Part shown: positions 22,207-33,499 of the stretch, in pieces | Layout: the number at the start of each line of letters is the position of its first letter | Position numbering within the stretch: position 1 is the first letter of the stretch | Assembly (NCBI GenBank): GCA_018857735.1 | Contig: JABMCL010003662.1 | Location: 802,501-866,500 of the forward strand | Length of the DNA stretch: 64,000 bases | DNA from: Alviniconcha marisindica | Lineage: Eukaryota > Mollusca > Gastropoda > Provannidae | Direction: 5' to 3' | Position numbers and translations under genes: made by a program | Notes under the pieces: model-generated | Database searches by the model: none | What the model was told of the DNA's origin: nothing | What the model saw: the letters and a program-made list of their open reading frames with translations, nothing else

Positions 22207-23340
22207 TGCGGGGCTCTCATAGCTGGATGGATTGTCTTGCTGCTGAGTTTGTTTCCCCAACAGTTACTTTTCAGACACTGCCTTTTTGACTTTTTTTCCG
22301 CACAGCTGTTAAAACACCAAGTTGCAGAGTAAACAACCCCTTAACATTGTTGATTAACTGCAATTTCTATTTATACTTAGCAATGAAACTAAAGTGAGTG
22401 CCAGTTGGTGATTTATTTATGATCATGTCTTGCTCCTACCGCAGCTGAACTCCGGAAACATATCTGCGGATCTTTGAAGCGCGCAAGGCCACGACGCCAA
22501 GTTTTCTTCGAAAATGAATTACGATTTTCTGCCGTCATGAGACGGCAGAAGAGGCATGAGGTTAAGTCGCACGTGCCCACGAACGTATGCTGAGCACCTG
22601 TAGACTTGACTCTTACGGCCACAGCGTCTGACGGACAGTGCATTTCACAGTACGCTGCGCGATTTCTCTTATTGCGGCTCTAGCAGAGCGCGTGCAACGA
22701 CCTTTCACGAGGGCGTGGCACGAGCAGGATGAGACCTCGAAATCATTTTGAAGACAAGCCGCTTCGTATGCGGCAAGCCAGCTAGGATGTATGTATGTAT
22801 CGATCCGTCTTCAAGATTTGTTTTTAACAAACACAAACCCCACGGATGCTGATGCGGCCTACATCTGTCTCCTGGCGGTGAGCTCGCGTGGCTACAGAAC
22901 AAATGACGCAGTCAGAGAAAGTTACGTGCGTGAATGTACTGCAGCAACAGACAACGCAAGTCAAAGGAAGGCCGAGTCAGAGAAAATGTTACAGATAATC
23001 GATTCGAGCTGCAGCCAAGAATGAGACACGAGGTCATACCAGAAACAGAAGAGATATCTTCCTCCTCTGATCTGTGGTGTTCAACGTCAAAGGCGTGTCG
23101 ATGTGTACGGTCAAAAGTTCCATCAAGTGTAGCCAGCAGTGCCGGTATCCCAACGGCCGTATAGGAACACGCAAAACTGCTGCAGCATGTCTCTTATAAA
23201 TTAAAAAATAGGCAACGGTTGGTGTGCAAGAGTGAGAAGTAACTGACAGGTACAGTGAAGCGAAAGACCATTTTTAGACCCTAGTTGACAGTTGGTGTAG
23301 AAGGACGAGAAATGGGTTATATGATACACAATTACATAGC
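22207..23340. other. Intergenic, no gene seen; one short perfect hairpin
   Basis: The only structure noted is TTCTGCCGTC-ATGA-GACGGCAGAA at 22527-22550, with 10-bp arms. The open frames are short and unlike known families. Confidence 0.45.
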
Positions 23341-23342
23341 CC

Positions 23343-23952
23343 CTGCTCGAGAGAGTGATCGTGTTAGCCTGTGCTCGAGAGAGTGATCATGTTAGCCTGT
23401 GCTCGAGAGAGTGATCATGTTAGCCCGTGCTCGAGAGAGTGATCATGTTAGCCCGTGCTCGAGAGAGTGATCATGTTAGCCCGTGCTCGAGAGAGTGATC
23501 ATGTTAGCCCGTGCTCGAGAGAGTGATCATGTTAGCCTGTGCTCGAGAGAGTGGTCATGTTAGCCCGTGCTCGAGAGAGTGATCATGTTAGCCCGTGCTC
23601 GTGAGAGTGGTCATGTTAGCCCGTGCTCGAGAGAGTGACCATGTTAGCCCGTGCTCGAGAGAGTGGTCATGTTAGCCCGTGCTCGAGAGGGTGATCATGT
23701 TAGCCTGTGTTCGAGAGAGTGGTCATGTTAGCCCGTGCTCGAGAGAGTGGTCATGTTAGTCTGTGCTCGAGAGAGTGGTCATGTTAGCCCGTGCTCGAGA
23801 GAGTGATCATGTTAGCCCGTGCTCGAGAGAGTGGTCATGTTAGCCTGTGCTCGAGAGAGTGGTCATGTTAGCCTGTGCTCGAGAGAGTGATCATGTTAGC
23901 CCGTGCTCGAGAGAGTGATCATGTTAGCCTGTGCTCGAGAGAGTGATCATGT
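23343..23952. repeat. 28-bp minisatellite, about 22 units
   Basis: The unit is GTGCTCGAGAGAGTGATCAT followed by GTTAGCCC. Variation is mostly at two positions (ATC/GTC and CCC/CCT). Units abut with no unique spacers. 28 is not a multiple of three, so no coding repeat is implied. Confidence 0.95.
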
Positions 23953-23990
23953 CCAACAGTTCTCATTCACTCTCAGCTACTGTGCAAAAG

Positions 23991-24042
23991 GTAGAGATTC
24001 ATCGTTTTAGATTAGTGTAGAGATTCATCGTTTTAGATTAGT
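23991..24042. repeat. Perfect 26-bp tandem duplication
   Basis: A unit starting GTAGAGATTCATCGTTTTAG occurs twice, at 23991-24016 and 24017-24042. Confidence 0.9.
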
Positions 24043-24116
24043 GTATCTGTGTTATAATATTATTAGCTACTATGCATAAGCAGAATCTCAGTGACTGACC
24101 CACACGAATATTAAAG

Positions 24117-24180
24117 AGACGATAGCCGAGTGGTCTCTGCATACCGCGTTTGGTATTCAAGGAGCACTCTGTGTCTCTAA
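24117..24180 (+). repeat. Possible tRNA-derived SINE head (weak)
   Basis: GATAGCCGAGTGGTCTCTG contains a good pol III A box (TAGCCGAGTGG), as in tRNA-Ser. A B box is only weakly suggested by GGTATTCAAGG, and no cloverleaf closes. It is not a functional tRNA gene. Confidence 0.3.
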
Positions 24181-24599
24181 ATAAATTGACTGCACAAAAT
24201 TTGCAGATTTTGTTTGTTAATTTCACAAACATTTTGATGATCATCTAAAGTAGGGATGTTCATGCTTTTGTGCTGCCTACCAGAATTGTTATAACATAAA
24301 CACACTGAATTTCTAAACCGTATGTGCAGTGACGCTCCACCGGAGAGGAAATTAATACTGCTGTAACGTCTTCACATGCACTTACACAACAGTACTAAGA
24401 CATTGATTTCAAGGTCGACTCAGAAATTGGCAAAGCGAGCGTGCACGGTCCCTCTTCGTCTGAACCTTCTGAACAGAACTTTTACATTGATAGAACGAGG
24501 AATAAGTGACGGAAGGAACCCACCACGTGTTCACAAATAAGGTCCAGATAGGATAGACATCGTCCTACGAGACAAAACAATATATTAGTCTAACCGAGC

Positions 24600-25229
24600 A
24601 TGTCGACAAAAGTGAGGCCGCGGTGCATGTGCGCCGTGTTCCTGCTGCTCTTGGCTGTGTCCCCTGTCCTCGGCTTCAGCCGAGGCGCCCCTTTGGGTCA
24701 GTGTGACGCCATGAGGCCAGGTCACTACGGGGCTGACTACATCACAGCCAACGGTTCTGAACCCTACATTATTACAGCCTCCACACAACACTACTCTGCA
24801 GGTGAGAACTCAATTTGTCTCGTCTGATTGGTGCAACGTCTGGATGCTGGCGATGCAGGTGAAAAAAGCTTGCTCGTGGTCCTGTTATTTTCCTGAAGTC
24901 GCTCACTGCAGCCACGTACGAACCGCGGTGGAACACCACGAACACCAAAATAAAGATGGCCTCTGCAGAGGTCAGAATATAACTTAGCGCATTTCGCCTG
25001 CTGCCGGGAAATCTCCTCAGTTTACATCATTGCAGTTTATTTTTTATTTATGTTTGCATGCTGTTTTGTGTATGTGTCTGTGTTAGCCACATGAGGGCTT
25101 CCGCTAGATCAGATGTGCTTCGGCGTCACCGTTGTAAACAACTGGCTGCCAGTCCGTCAATGTAAATGCCGACTAGCAAAACATAAACGACTATTTTTGT
25201 TTCTGTTCGAAGAGCGTTTCGGCCGCTGG

Positions 25230-25272
<43 letters not shown>

Positions 25273-25314
25273 CGTGCGTGCGTGTGTGGATCAAAATTCT
25301 TTATCCTCCCCCAC

Positions 25315-25393
<79 letters not shown>

Positions 25394-26021
25394 ACACTGG
25401 CAAACAGAAAGACCTAGCTAGCCTACCTCGGTCGCTGACCATGTCACTAGTTGTCCACGTCTACGCTTTCCCTTCTCAGGCAGCACCATCACGGTGACGG
25501 TGCGGGTCAAAGCGGACAGTCCGCAGGGAACCACCTTCGCGGGTCTGATGCTGCAGGCCCGAAATGCGACAGGCGCCAGGGTGGGCAACTTCTCCGTGTC
25601 CGGCCAAAAGCTGCAACCGCTGGCTTGCGGCGGTGTGGCGGACACGGCGGTGACGCACACGAGCGAGCTGCAGACCGCCACCTCCATCACCGCCACGTGG
25701 ACGGCCCCGACGGACGAGCTAGCCGGCAATGTCACCTTCGTCGCCACCGTCGTTCAGCGCCTGCTGGTCATCTACGAAAAACTGGGTCTCGTCCTCACCT
25801 TCATGGACCCTGGGGACGTTAGCGACAACGCGACTGATGTCGGGAGCGGCGGCGGTGACTACGACAGTGACAGCAGCGGCGGCGGCACCACACAAAGCGG
25901 CGACCACACCGGAGGCGCGGAAAGCAAGGCCCCACAGCCTTTGTCCATCAGTGTTTCGGGTTCTCTTTTCCTGTCAATGTTTTTGGTAGTTTTTGTGTGG
26001 CTTCACGGTTGTACACAGTGA
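24600..26021 (+). CDS. Reeler-domain secreted protein, probably GPI-anchored
   Basis: Two exons, 24600-24801 and 25480-26021, join in phase 1 across a GT-AG intron and give 247 residues. Residues 1-25 are a signal peptide (core AVFLLLLAVSPVLG). The mature protein begins FSRGAPLGQCDAMRPGHYGA, the usual start of a Reeler domain. The domain goes on through YSAGSTITVTVRV, FAGLMLQAR and LACGG to SITATWTAP. Five N-glycosylation sequons are visible (NGS, NAT, NFS, NVT, NAT). A Gly/Ser/Asp-rich linker leads to a C-terminal hydrophobic stretch (SGSLFLSMFLVVFVWL) with no charged tail, which fits a GPI signal. Reeler-only proteins in invertebrates include putative defense proteins and relatives of ferric-chelate reductase 1. 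No DOMON or cytochrome b561 domain follows, so reductase activity is not expected. The function is unknown. Confidence 0.88.
25236..25389. repeat. (GT)n and (CT)n microsatellites in the Reeler-gene intron
   Basis: (GT)n with TGCG units spans 25236-25289, followed by a nearly pure (CT)n at 25317-25389. The CT tract lies about 90 bases before the acceptor. Confidence 0.92.
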
Positions 26022-26323
26022 CACTTAGGGAGGCAACTTTTGCGATGACTCCACTGAACAGTGGCGACGTGGGCAGCTGTGGTGGTGCTGTGCAGTGAAG
26101 AGAAGGTAGGGAGGCCGGGGAGGAGAGGCAGGCGGGTAAAAGACGACGTCGGCAGCAATAATATGCTATCCAGCACGTGGTATTACAATTGAAATATGAA
26201 CTGTAATACGTCATGTCGAGTCGTGTTGTATTGTGCCGTGTTCAGTTGATTTGTTGTGATGTTTTTGCATCATCTCGGCACGGTACAGAATCTAGAGGGA
26301 GAAAAAAAAGGAGGAACGACTGG

Positions 26324-26425
26324 TTTGCTTATCCTTCTAAACAATATCCTGCTGTCAGAACTGTACCAACATTGTCTCAGTTCAAATCCCACCTCAAAAC
26401 CTTCCTGTCTGCCCAAGCTTTCTAG
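26324..26425 (+). mobile_element. LINE ORF-end fragment
   Basis: The plus strand reads PTLSQFKSHLKTFLSAQAF-stop, matching the FKSxLKTxLF ending found in CR1/Jockey-like reverse-transcriptase ORFs. It is only about 100 bases long and may lie in the Reeler-gene 3' region. Confidence 0.45.
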
Positions 26426-26715
26426 TAGAATTTAGTCATTTTTCAGAGAGAGAGAGAGAGAGAGAAAGTGACGTCTGTGTATGTAGACGGATCCATATGG
26501 ATAGGGAGGGTGCGGGGGTGGGGGGACGGGTGGGTGCGTGGGGGGTGAGCATGAGACATCCAGGCAAGGGGGGAGGCAGGTGGGAGGGGAGATGGTGAAG
26601 AGAGAAACACGATGTGTTGTCGTGTTTATTGCTGTTGAGAGTATTGATAATTTACTAACTGTACTAATGCGTACTTGAGTGGTTAGCGGGGACTGACTGG
26701 TGCGCGCATATTTTT

Positions 26716-26759
<44 letters not shown>

Positions 26760-28250
26760 TGTGGTGTGTTTTGCGTATGTGCGCACGCGGGTGTGCGTGT
26801 GTTTATGCATATAATGTATATATAGTTATTGTTTGCTAGGTGATGTGTTTATGGTAGACTACAATATTGTTGAAATGTATGTTAATGAGCTTTTTGTCAC
26901 GAGTTGTTTGTATTGCGCAGTGAGTTTGACTGGTTAGCGAATACCGCTTCGTAAGAATTATGTATTATTAACATGGGGCAATTTTCGGTATCTGATCCAC
27001 CCCCGAGTTACCGCAGTAGCACATAAAAGGTCCAGGTCATTCTGTCAAAACTGCAAAAGGGGAGGTGGCAGGTTACAGCTAAGCATGCATGCACCCTACG
27101 TATGTGGCTTTGCATAAGTGACGTGACGCGATGCATGGTTGTGTGTGTGTTGGTTGTATGGTTGTATAGTGTACACAGAACGCGCCGAGACGTTTCACAG
27201 TAGCGGTTTCAAATGGCACCAGTGCACCCAAGTAACAACCAAACAGCGCTGTAAGTACACCACTTGGGTGCATAGATATTCAAAACAGGCTATAAAAAAG
27301 CTGCAATCATTCATTTAAAACAGCATTAATAAATTAATTAATTAATGTTTTTACGACTGCAAATAAGGGGGGGGGGGAGGGGGGGTTGTTATTGTTTGGG
27401 CGTAACTCGGTGATATATACTGTTATACTGATAACTGTAAGATCAGTCTACTATCACTTATGTGAAAAGACTAAATAAAAAGGAAGAAAAATTAGAATCA
27501 CATGCGAAAAGAGCACAGTGAGTCTGCTCGAGAAGGGAGAATAGCGTCATATAAGAGCGATCAACAAACAACAAAAACCTAAAGTTATTCATTTTGTTTC
27601 AAATTGCCCCTTTGATTTCACATCAACTCTAGCAAATGAATTTCGTGAGTGACGATTAGTGGCACGGGATATGCCCAACACCCACAAACGTCACAGCCAG
27701 CCCGACGTCTACTGCGGCTTCTTCGATCTTTTTTCCTCGGGTGACATGAGCACGTGGCACCTCTCGTGCCGAACATAAACGACGACGCGGAGAGGGACGG
27801 AAAGGATAACACTTTACGTTGTTCTGTGCTTCCAATCTCGCTATTCTCACTCGTCAAACTAGGTTTATAAATGCAGTATAAAACATACTGGGCATTTGAA
27901 AAGCAAATCCTTGTTCGTTAGGTTTCATTTTCATCTCTCTACTATTTTCGGACCATACCCGTTGGACAAAACTCTGTTTCGAGGAGGCTACTTCCTTTGA
28001 GCAGTATATACTTTGCGCTGGAACACCTTTTGTTGCAGGGTTGTTGCTACCCTTATACTTGATACACGTCTCTCACCTTCTCTCCTTCACACACACGCAC
28101 ACACACACAAGCGCACACGCACACACACACATTGTACACACGCACAAAAACTACGAGCCAGTCGACTGAAATGTTACTATAATGTATTTAGACTCGAAAG
28201 ACATCTTTTAGGTGTAGATCATAACATGAAAATAGTGACTGTGCCTGATT
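26426..28250. other. Intergenic, no gene seen
   Basis: The stretch contains short (GA)n (26445-26465), (GT)n (26718-26758), a G-rich run near 27367-27386 and CA-type repeats near 28088-28142. It is CpG-containing throughout. An AATAAA at 27474 could end a long Reeler transcript, which is unproven. Confidence 0.45.
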
Positions 28251-28306
28251 AAAACTTCAAATTCCAGTTTAATAAATATTTGTTCATATTGTTAGTACTG
28301 ACCTAC

Positions 28307-28307
<1 letters not shown>

Positions 28308-28346
<39 letters not shown>
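28308..28346. repeat. Poly-C run of about 39
   Basis: Uninterrupted C homopolymer close to where the sequence changes from CpG-containing to CpG-poor. Confidence 0.9.
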
Positions 28347-28349
<3 letters not shown>

Positions 28350-28549
28350 CCCTCTTCTTCTTCTCTCTAATTTCCCAAGGTAACAAGGATTGCCCACTGC
28401 ACACCAAAATGCCCCATGCTGTGTGCCCAGTAATACTGCCAGGCTTGAGCCTGGCCTGGTTATCAATAACAGTACATCAACACACCTAGTTTGGTTGCAA
28501 AGAGATCAGTGGAACAAAAAATACAGGACTGACAAACATTGAGCACATT

Positions 28550-29150
28550 TTGAACCTTCATTGTGACCATGACTTTGACCACAGCAATCCAGTCTTTCCC
28601 TTGACCACAACAATCCAGTCTTTTCACAAGACAATGATGATGATGACCGTACCATCAAAATAAGTTCAACTGCAAAAAGTGGATATGGCAGAGTCATATT
28701 TTAACTGATGGATCCCTCACTGTGACTTTGACCTTGAATACAGAAAATCAATCTTTTACAATGACACTAGCACTCCGGCTCAAGATGATGCATCATCATA
28801 TCAAGTTTGGTTACAAAAAAGTTCAGCAGTTCAGAAGATATCTGGACAAAAGGTCATTAAACTTTTGGACCTTGGCTGTGACCTTGTCCTTAAACGCAGC
28901 AATCCAAACTTGTCACAATGCTTTGCTTTATGATGATGTACCATGAAGCTAAGTTTGGCTGTGAAAGGATCACCAGTTCAAAAGATATAGCCAAAAGTCA
29001 TATTCTGATTATTTATGAGCATTACTGTGACCTTATCTTGAAGACAGCAAACCATTAAAAAAAAAAAAAATCTGTCTCTCACATGAACCAGCTTATGATG
29101 ATGCACCATCCTACCTAGTTTGTTACAAAAAGGTGAGAGGTTCAGAGGAT
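28550..29150. repeat. Degenerate ~155-bp tandem repeat, about four units
   Basis: TGTGACC/TTTGACC-type motifs recur at 28562, 28721, 28877 and 29026 (spacings 159, 156, 149). Each is followed in order by AACAGCAATCCA-like sequence, an ATGATGATG..ACCAT block, AAGTTTGGTTACAAAAA, GTTCAGAAGATAT and GTCATATT. The same repeat forms the array at 34.3-35.1 kb. Confidence 0.75.
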
Positions 29151-29635
29151 ATGTCTAGACAAAATCGAGATACTGGGATGCAAGGACTACAATATACCCT
29201 CCCCCCTCCTGAATTTAATTATGACAGGTATAAAAAAAAAAAAAAAGATTAATAACGTATAACCATAAAACACCTTATGGATTATAGTGGTCAAAATACA
29301 TACAAAGGGAAGACACCATCACAGATCAATTGAACATGACATAGTACACTAACACAAAGCCATAATGCCAGCAATGGAATTTATAACAGCACAAGTTTGG
29401 CATAATTGCAAAATACATTTCCAAGTAATCATTCCTAGAAGAAAAAAAGGACATGAAAATGACCTTTTACAGCAGTAATGCACATTCCATTCTCATGTGT
29501 ATTAAAACTGATGTAATGCAAAACTGACCCATAGTAGTATTGACACACCAGTAGTAGTGTGTGGTTCTTTAACATCAATATGCTGAAGATAATTCTCTTC
29601 ATGGACACACACAAGCACACACTCATGCACACAAC

Positions 29636-29674
<39 letters not shown>

Positions 29675-31601
29675 AGCCATGTTTCTGTATCCATATGCAA
29701 ATAAAAAATGCCCACAACAAAAAAACAGTCCCACAAGAAAATCACGATGCAAGCTGTGCATAGCACAAGGCAAACCAAAGTAATCTATCTCGCCCTTTCT
29801 ATTTGAAAATGCGACACATTTTACAGAATTATGTACTGTCAAAAGAACTCCTTAGCATTTAAAGGAACAAGCCTTCTCATTATGTTTTGCCAGACACAAA
29901 AAAGATCAAAATAAAAACTACACCAGACTCTTTTGAGACTCCCTGTCAAGTTTTTATTGAATCTGAAAACTAAATTTCATGAGTGATGAAGTGTGGGATG
30001 TGGACCCCCTGCCTCTAATCTGACCTGTTACTCAAGCAATGTGAGCATGTACTTCTCATGCTCAACTTCAAAGTGTCCAAGCCATACACCAGGCAAACCA
30101 TGACCCTGACAGTGCTTTGTATGTGATACATGACCCTGTGTGTGTGTGCGCGCGCGCATGTGTGTGTGTGTGAGCACGTTTGTGTTATGTGTGTTGAATT
30201 TTGACAATATGTGCATGTAAAGAATGCGTAAGTGCTTAGTGCCTGTGTGGGTTAGGCACTCTAAGTATCCATTATTATTATTTGTATATCCAGTCCTGCT
30301 GTCGCTCATGGAAAGTGAGATTAAAAATTTCAACCCCCCCCCCCCCTCGTAATTACACATTTCTCAACACTACATGTTGAACAAACATGCCTTCAGTGAA
30401 GGCCACTTTCTTTCAATATTTTGAGCAGAAAAAAATGGAAGAAGTCTTTTGTCCACTTTATAAGGCCATTTGTGCAAACACATAAAAAAAAAAAATAATA
30501 ATCTGGGAACCTGTAAGAATTGATAAAAAACACAAGCATGGAATATGCAGCAGCAGCAGCTGTTCATTGCCATGAAAAACCAGGGCAAGTTAATCATTTA
30601 CATAAACTCCATGTAGTGCATGAGAGAACAAAAATGATTCCTGTGCAGCAGGGAGACCCAGGAGGAGGGTGCTGCACCTTCCCTTGTTCTGAAACACCTA
30701 GAACGTGGTGCAAGATACAGAGCCTTAAAGCTGTGTGCCCCTTGAAACCATGACTCCAGCTCTGTTCATCCCTCCTCTTATTCCTAACCACCAAGAACGT
30801 TGTAGATAATAAATACAGAGCTTCAAGACCATCAATCTAGCTCTGTTCACCCTTCCTTTTTTCCACCACTAAGAACTTGGTAGTTAATACACAGCATGAA
30901 AACCATGAATCTGCCTCAATTTATTTTAGAGAAGAATTAACCCAACATCAAAAACATGTCTGCTTTCAAATCCCTTTCATGGTATTCTGCCATTATGATC
31001 AATCAACGTTTCTCTGACAGCTTTATTATTTTTATCTCCCCATCTCTTTTACCCTCCCATACTACTTTTTACTGACAGATGATTATTATATCAATTTTGC
31101 ACCATTTCATATACTCCTAAAGTCAGTCAAAATTTAAAACAATCTGGACTGCTCCCCTCCTCCCAAAATGGAGTCAGTCTGTAAACTGCACACATCCTTC
31201 TGATTAACTAGAAAGGGTCCAAAAAAAAGCTTAAGCAACCTATATAACAATCGTCTTCAAGCATACATGCAGTATCATGTGACACAATACACCCAGCTAA
31301 TACAAAAATTAACAAACATACTTGAAAAACCCACTTGTATAAAAGAAACAAATGTTTAAAAAATCAGCAATAGGACCAAAAATGCCTCTCACTGTCTTCA
31401 TCCCATCTCCCGCTGTCCAAAAGAAGACACTGAGCAGCACAACCTAAGGAAATCAGACATACAGTACTGAACTCATTGGCGACATTGATATGCTATATAA
31501 GCCCAGACTTCTGATTCACTGGCTGCAGCTGATTGGCTGCATGCGGAGAATGCCGAACAGCTTGGCAGGAATGCTGGGCACAGCTGCCTGTCAATGTGAA
31601 G
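29151..31601. other. AT-rich, CpG-poor stretch with dispersed repeats, no gene seen
   Basis: It holds (CA)n near 29640-29670 and mixed GT/GC near 30138-30172. A minus-strand copy of a GCCTAACCCACACAGGCACT repeat lies at about 30225-30285, related to one at 58440-58490. Poly-C occurs near 30337-30347. A segment near 29860-29985 resembles 39405-39535, for example in the TTTCATGAGTGATGA motif. Confidence 0.4.
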
Positions 31602-31661
31602 TCAGTCAAGGCCAGGAACAGTCACCAGTGCTTCACTGGTCTTGCGTGTCGTACACACATT
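31602..31661 (-). CDS. Possible terminal exon of an unknown minus-strand gene (weak)
   Basis: On the minus strand a strong acceptor, TTTTTGCTTCTGGTTTTCAG, is followed by 20 codons to a TGA that read NVCTTRKTSEALVTVPGLD. It lies in a small, less AT-rich island. The other two frames also stop soon, giving short alternatives. I recognise no family. It is listed because of the acceptor and its setting in a CpG-poor domain that may be a gene body. Confidence 0.2.
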   Translation of the reverse strand, partial: NVCTTRKTSEALVTVPGLD

Positions 31662-33499
31662 CTGAAAACCAGAAGCAAAAATATGGGTTAGAGTCAGCTG
31701 CAACCACAAAATGTACACAAAACACATGAAAAAAATTGGGCCAATTAGATTCAAACAGGTTTTTTACCCCTGCTGAGTTGTCAAGATGCCAGCTATTTTC
31801 GGACATATTTCAGACATCCAGCTTTGTTGGCATGTCAGCAAACAAGATCATAAATGTTTCCCCAGGATACATTGCATGCCAGCTCATGGCAACAAACCTC
31901 CCAGGCCAAAGTTTTTAACATACAGTTACTATTACTTAATATTCAGTTTCATGAAATGAGGTAATAGAGCCTGGAAGACCTAAACTACCCCCAAAAGACC
32001 ACACAATGTTCCATAACACATCACACAGTTAACAACAAACAAACAAGCTGACATCTTTCAGACAAGAGGGAAACTGTAAGTATCAAATCGTCCAGCTCTT
32101 TCAAAGCATCAGAAATAGGGAAACCACCAGAAAAGGTCAAATTAAAAAGAAACTACAAATTAAACTGTTCACTACTGAATGAAATTTATTGCTTTATGTT
32201 ACACTTAGTAATATCACAAACTGGTTAACATCACAGTTGTCCAAATCATAAATTTCAGACAATAACAGAGGTAATGGTCTTGTGGTTGAGTGCACTGCAT
32301 TTAGCTGTACTGAAATTAAAGCTGTTCGCACAGGTTTCATCACCCAGTCATAAAAGGGTGAATTAATGTGGTGTTGTGGCTGTTGCAGTTTTAGTTCTTG
32401 TAAGTCAGTGTATGTGCAGACCAATCAGTGAGTCTGCTGCCTTCATGTATGCAAACAATCTATCTGACTGCACCATTTGGTGGCTGGTGGAATGGAAACA
32501 TACACAATATAAAAGCAGCAATATAATCAGTATGCTTTTGTGACAGCTCCAAAAAAGAAATTAAAACAACTCTTACACTGTTTAACTACTTTTAGTTAAG
32601 TATCACATATAACAATGTGTGTGTGTTTTTGTGTATGTGTGTATGAACTTCACTGGCTATGTACCACTCTTGCTTTTAACTGCTTCAGTGGTTCTCTACC
32701 ACCATATCTTTCATCTATGAACCCTCTCATTCTGCCAGGTTCAGTAATGGGGGAAAAACTTCTCACTGTCCCAAGAAGTAGCACAAAACCTTTGGTTGAC
32801 CTTCTGTCAGAACCAACCACAGCTTCTAAAGGCTACAACCCCCTTCAAAAGTTCCATTGCACAGTCGCAACACAACTATTCTGTCTGCTTTCATGTCTCA
32901 GCTGAAATCCTGTCTTCTTCTTTCTTACATTTTCAGCTAAAGAAGAAATCCATCCACCCCATCCCCTTCAATTTATTGCTGAACACATTAAATTCCTTTT
33001 GTCTGTTGCCGTTTGTTATCTTCCATTTTATGTTTGGATACACGTCTTCTATGTCACATGTTTATGAATGCTGTGCTTCTCTGTTGTTTTTAATGGAAAT
33101 GAGTGGTTAGTGGGATCTAAATCATACAAAACCAAGGCATTTGTTATTATTACTATCATTGGTATTAGTATTCCAGGAAAGACAGGACTCTGATTGCTGT
33201 GACAGAACAAATACATGTACATACATCAAAGCAGGTGAAATAATGCAAGACACATGTTTTACAGTTCTCTGTTTGACAATTGTATTTAATCATAATGATC
33301 AGTTTCATATGCATCATGTAACAAAACAACTGATAGTCAGATCCTTTGAAACAATATCACATGTCAGTCAACAAGAGTTTAAAATGGCAATGTCAAAACA
33401 AAATATTCATCAGCTGCATTCTTCAGAATCTGAAGTATAACTCAATTAATAAAACGGAATAACCAGTGCACAAATCAGACATTCCATCTTAGATGTATA
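31662..33499. other. AT-rich, CpG-poor stretch, no gene seen
   Basis: Only short open frames without family resemblance and scattered simple sequence. Confidence 0.45.

Noticed and set aside
23343..23952. CRISPR-like regular repeats
   Set aside because: The 28-bp units are contiguous with no unique spacers, and the genome is animal. It is a minisatellite.
24117..24180. tRNA-Ser gene
   Set aside because: The A box is good, but no proper B box, anticodon arm or acceptor stem can be formed.
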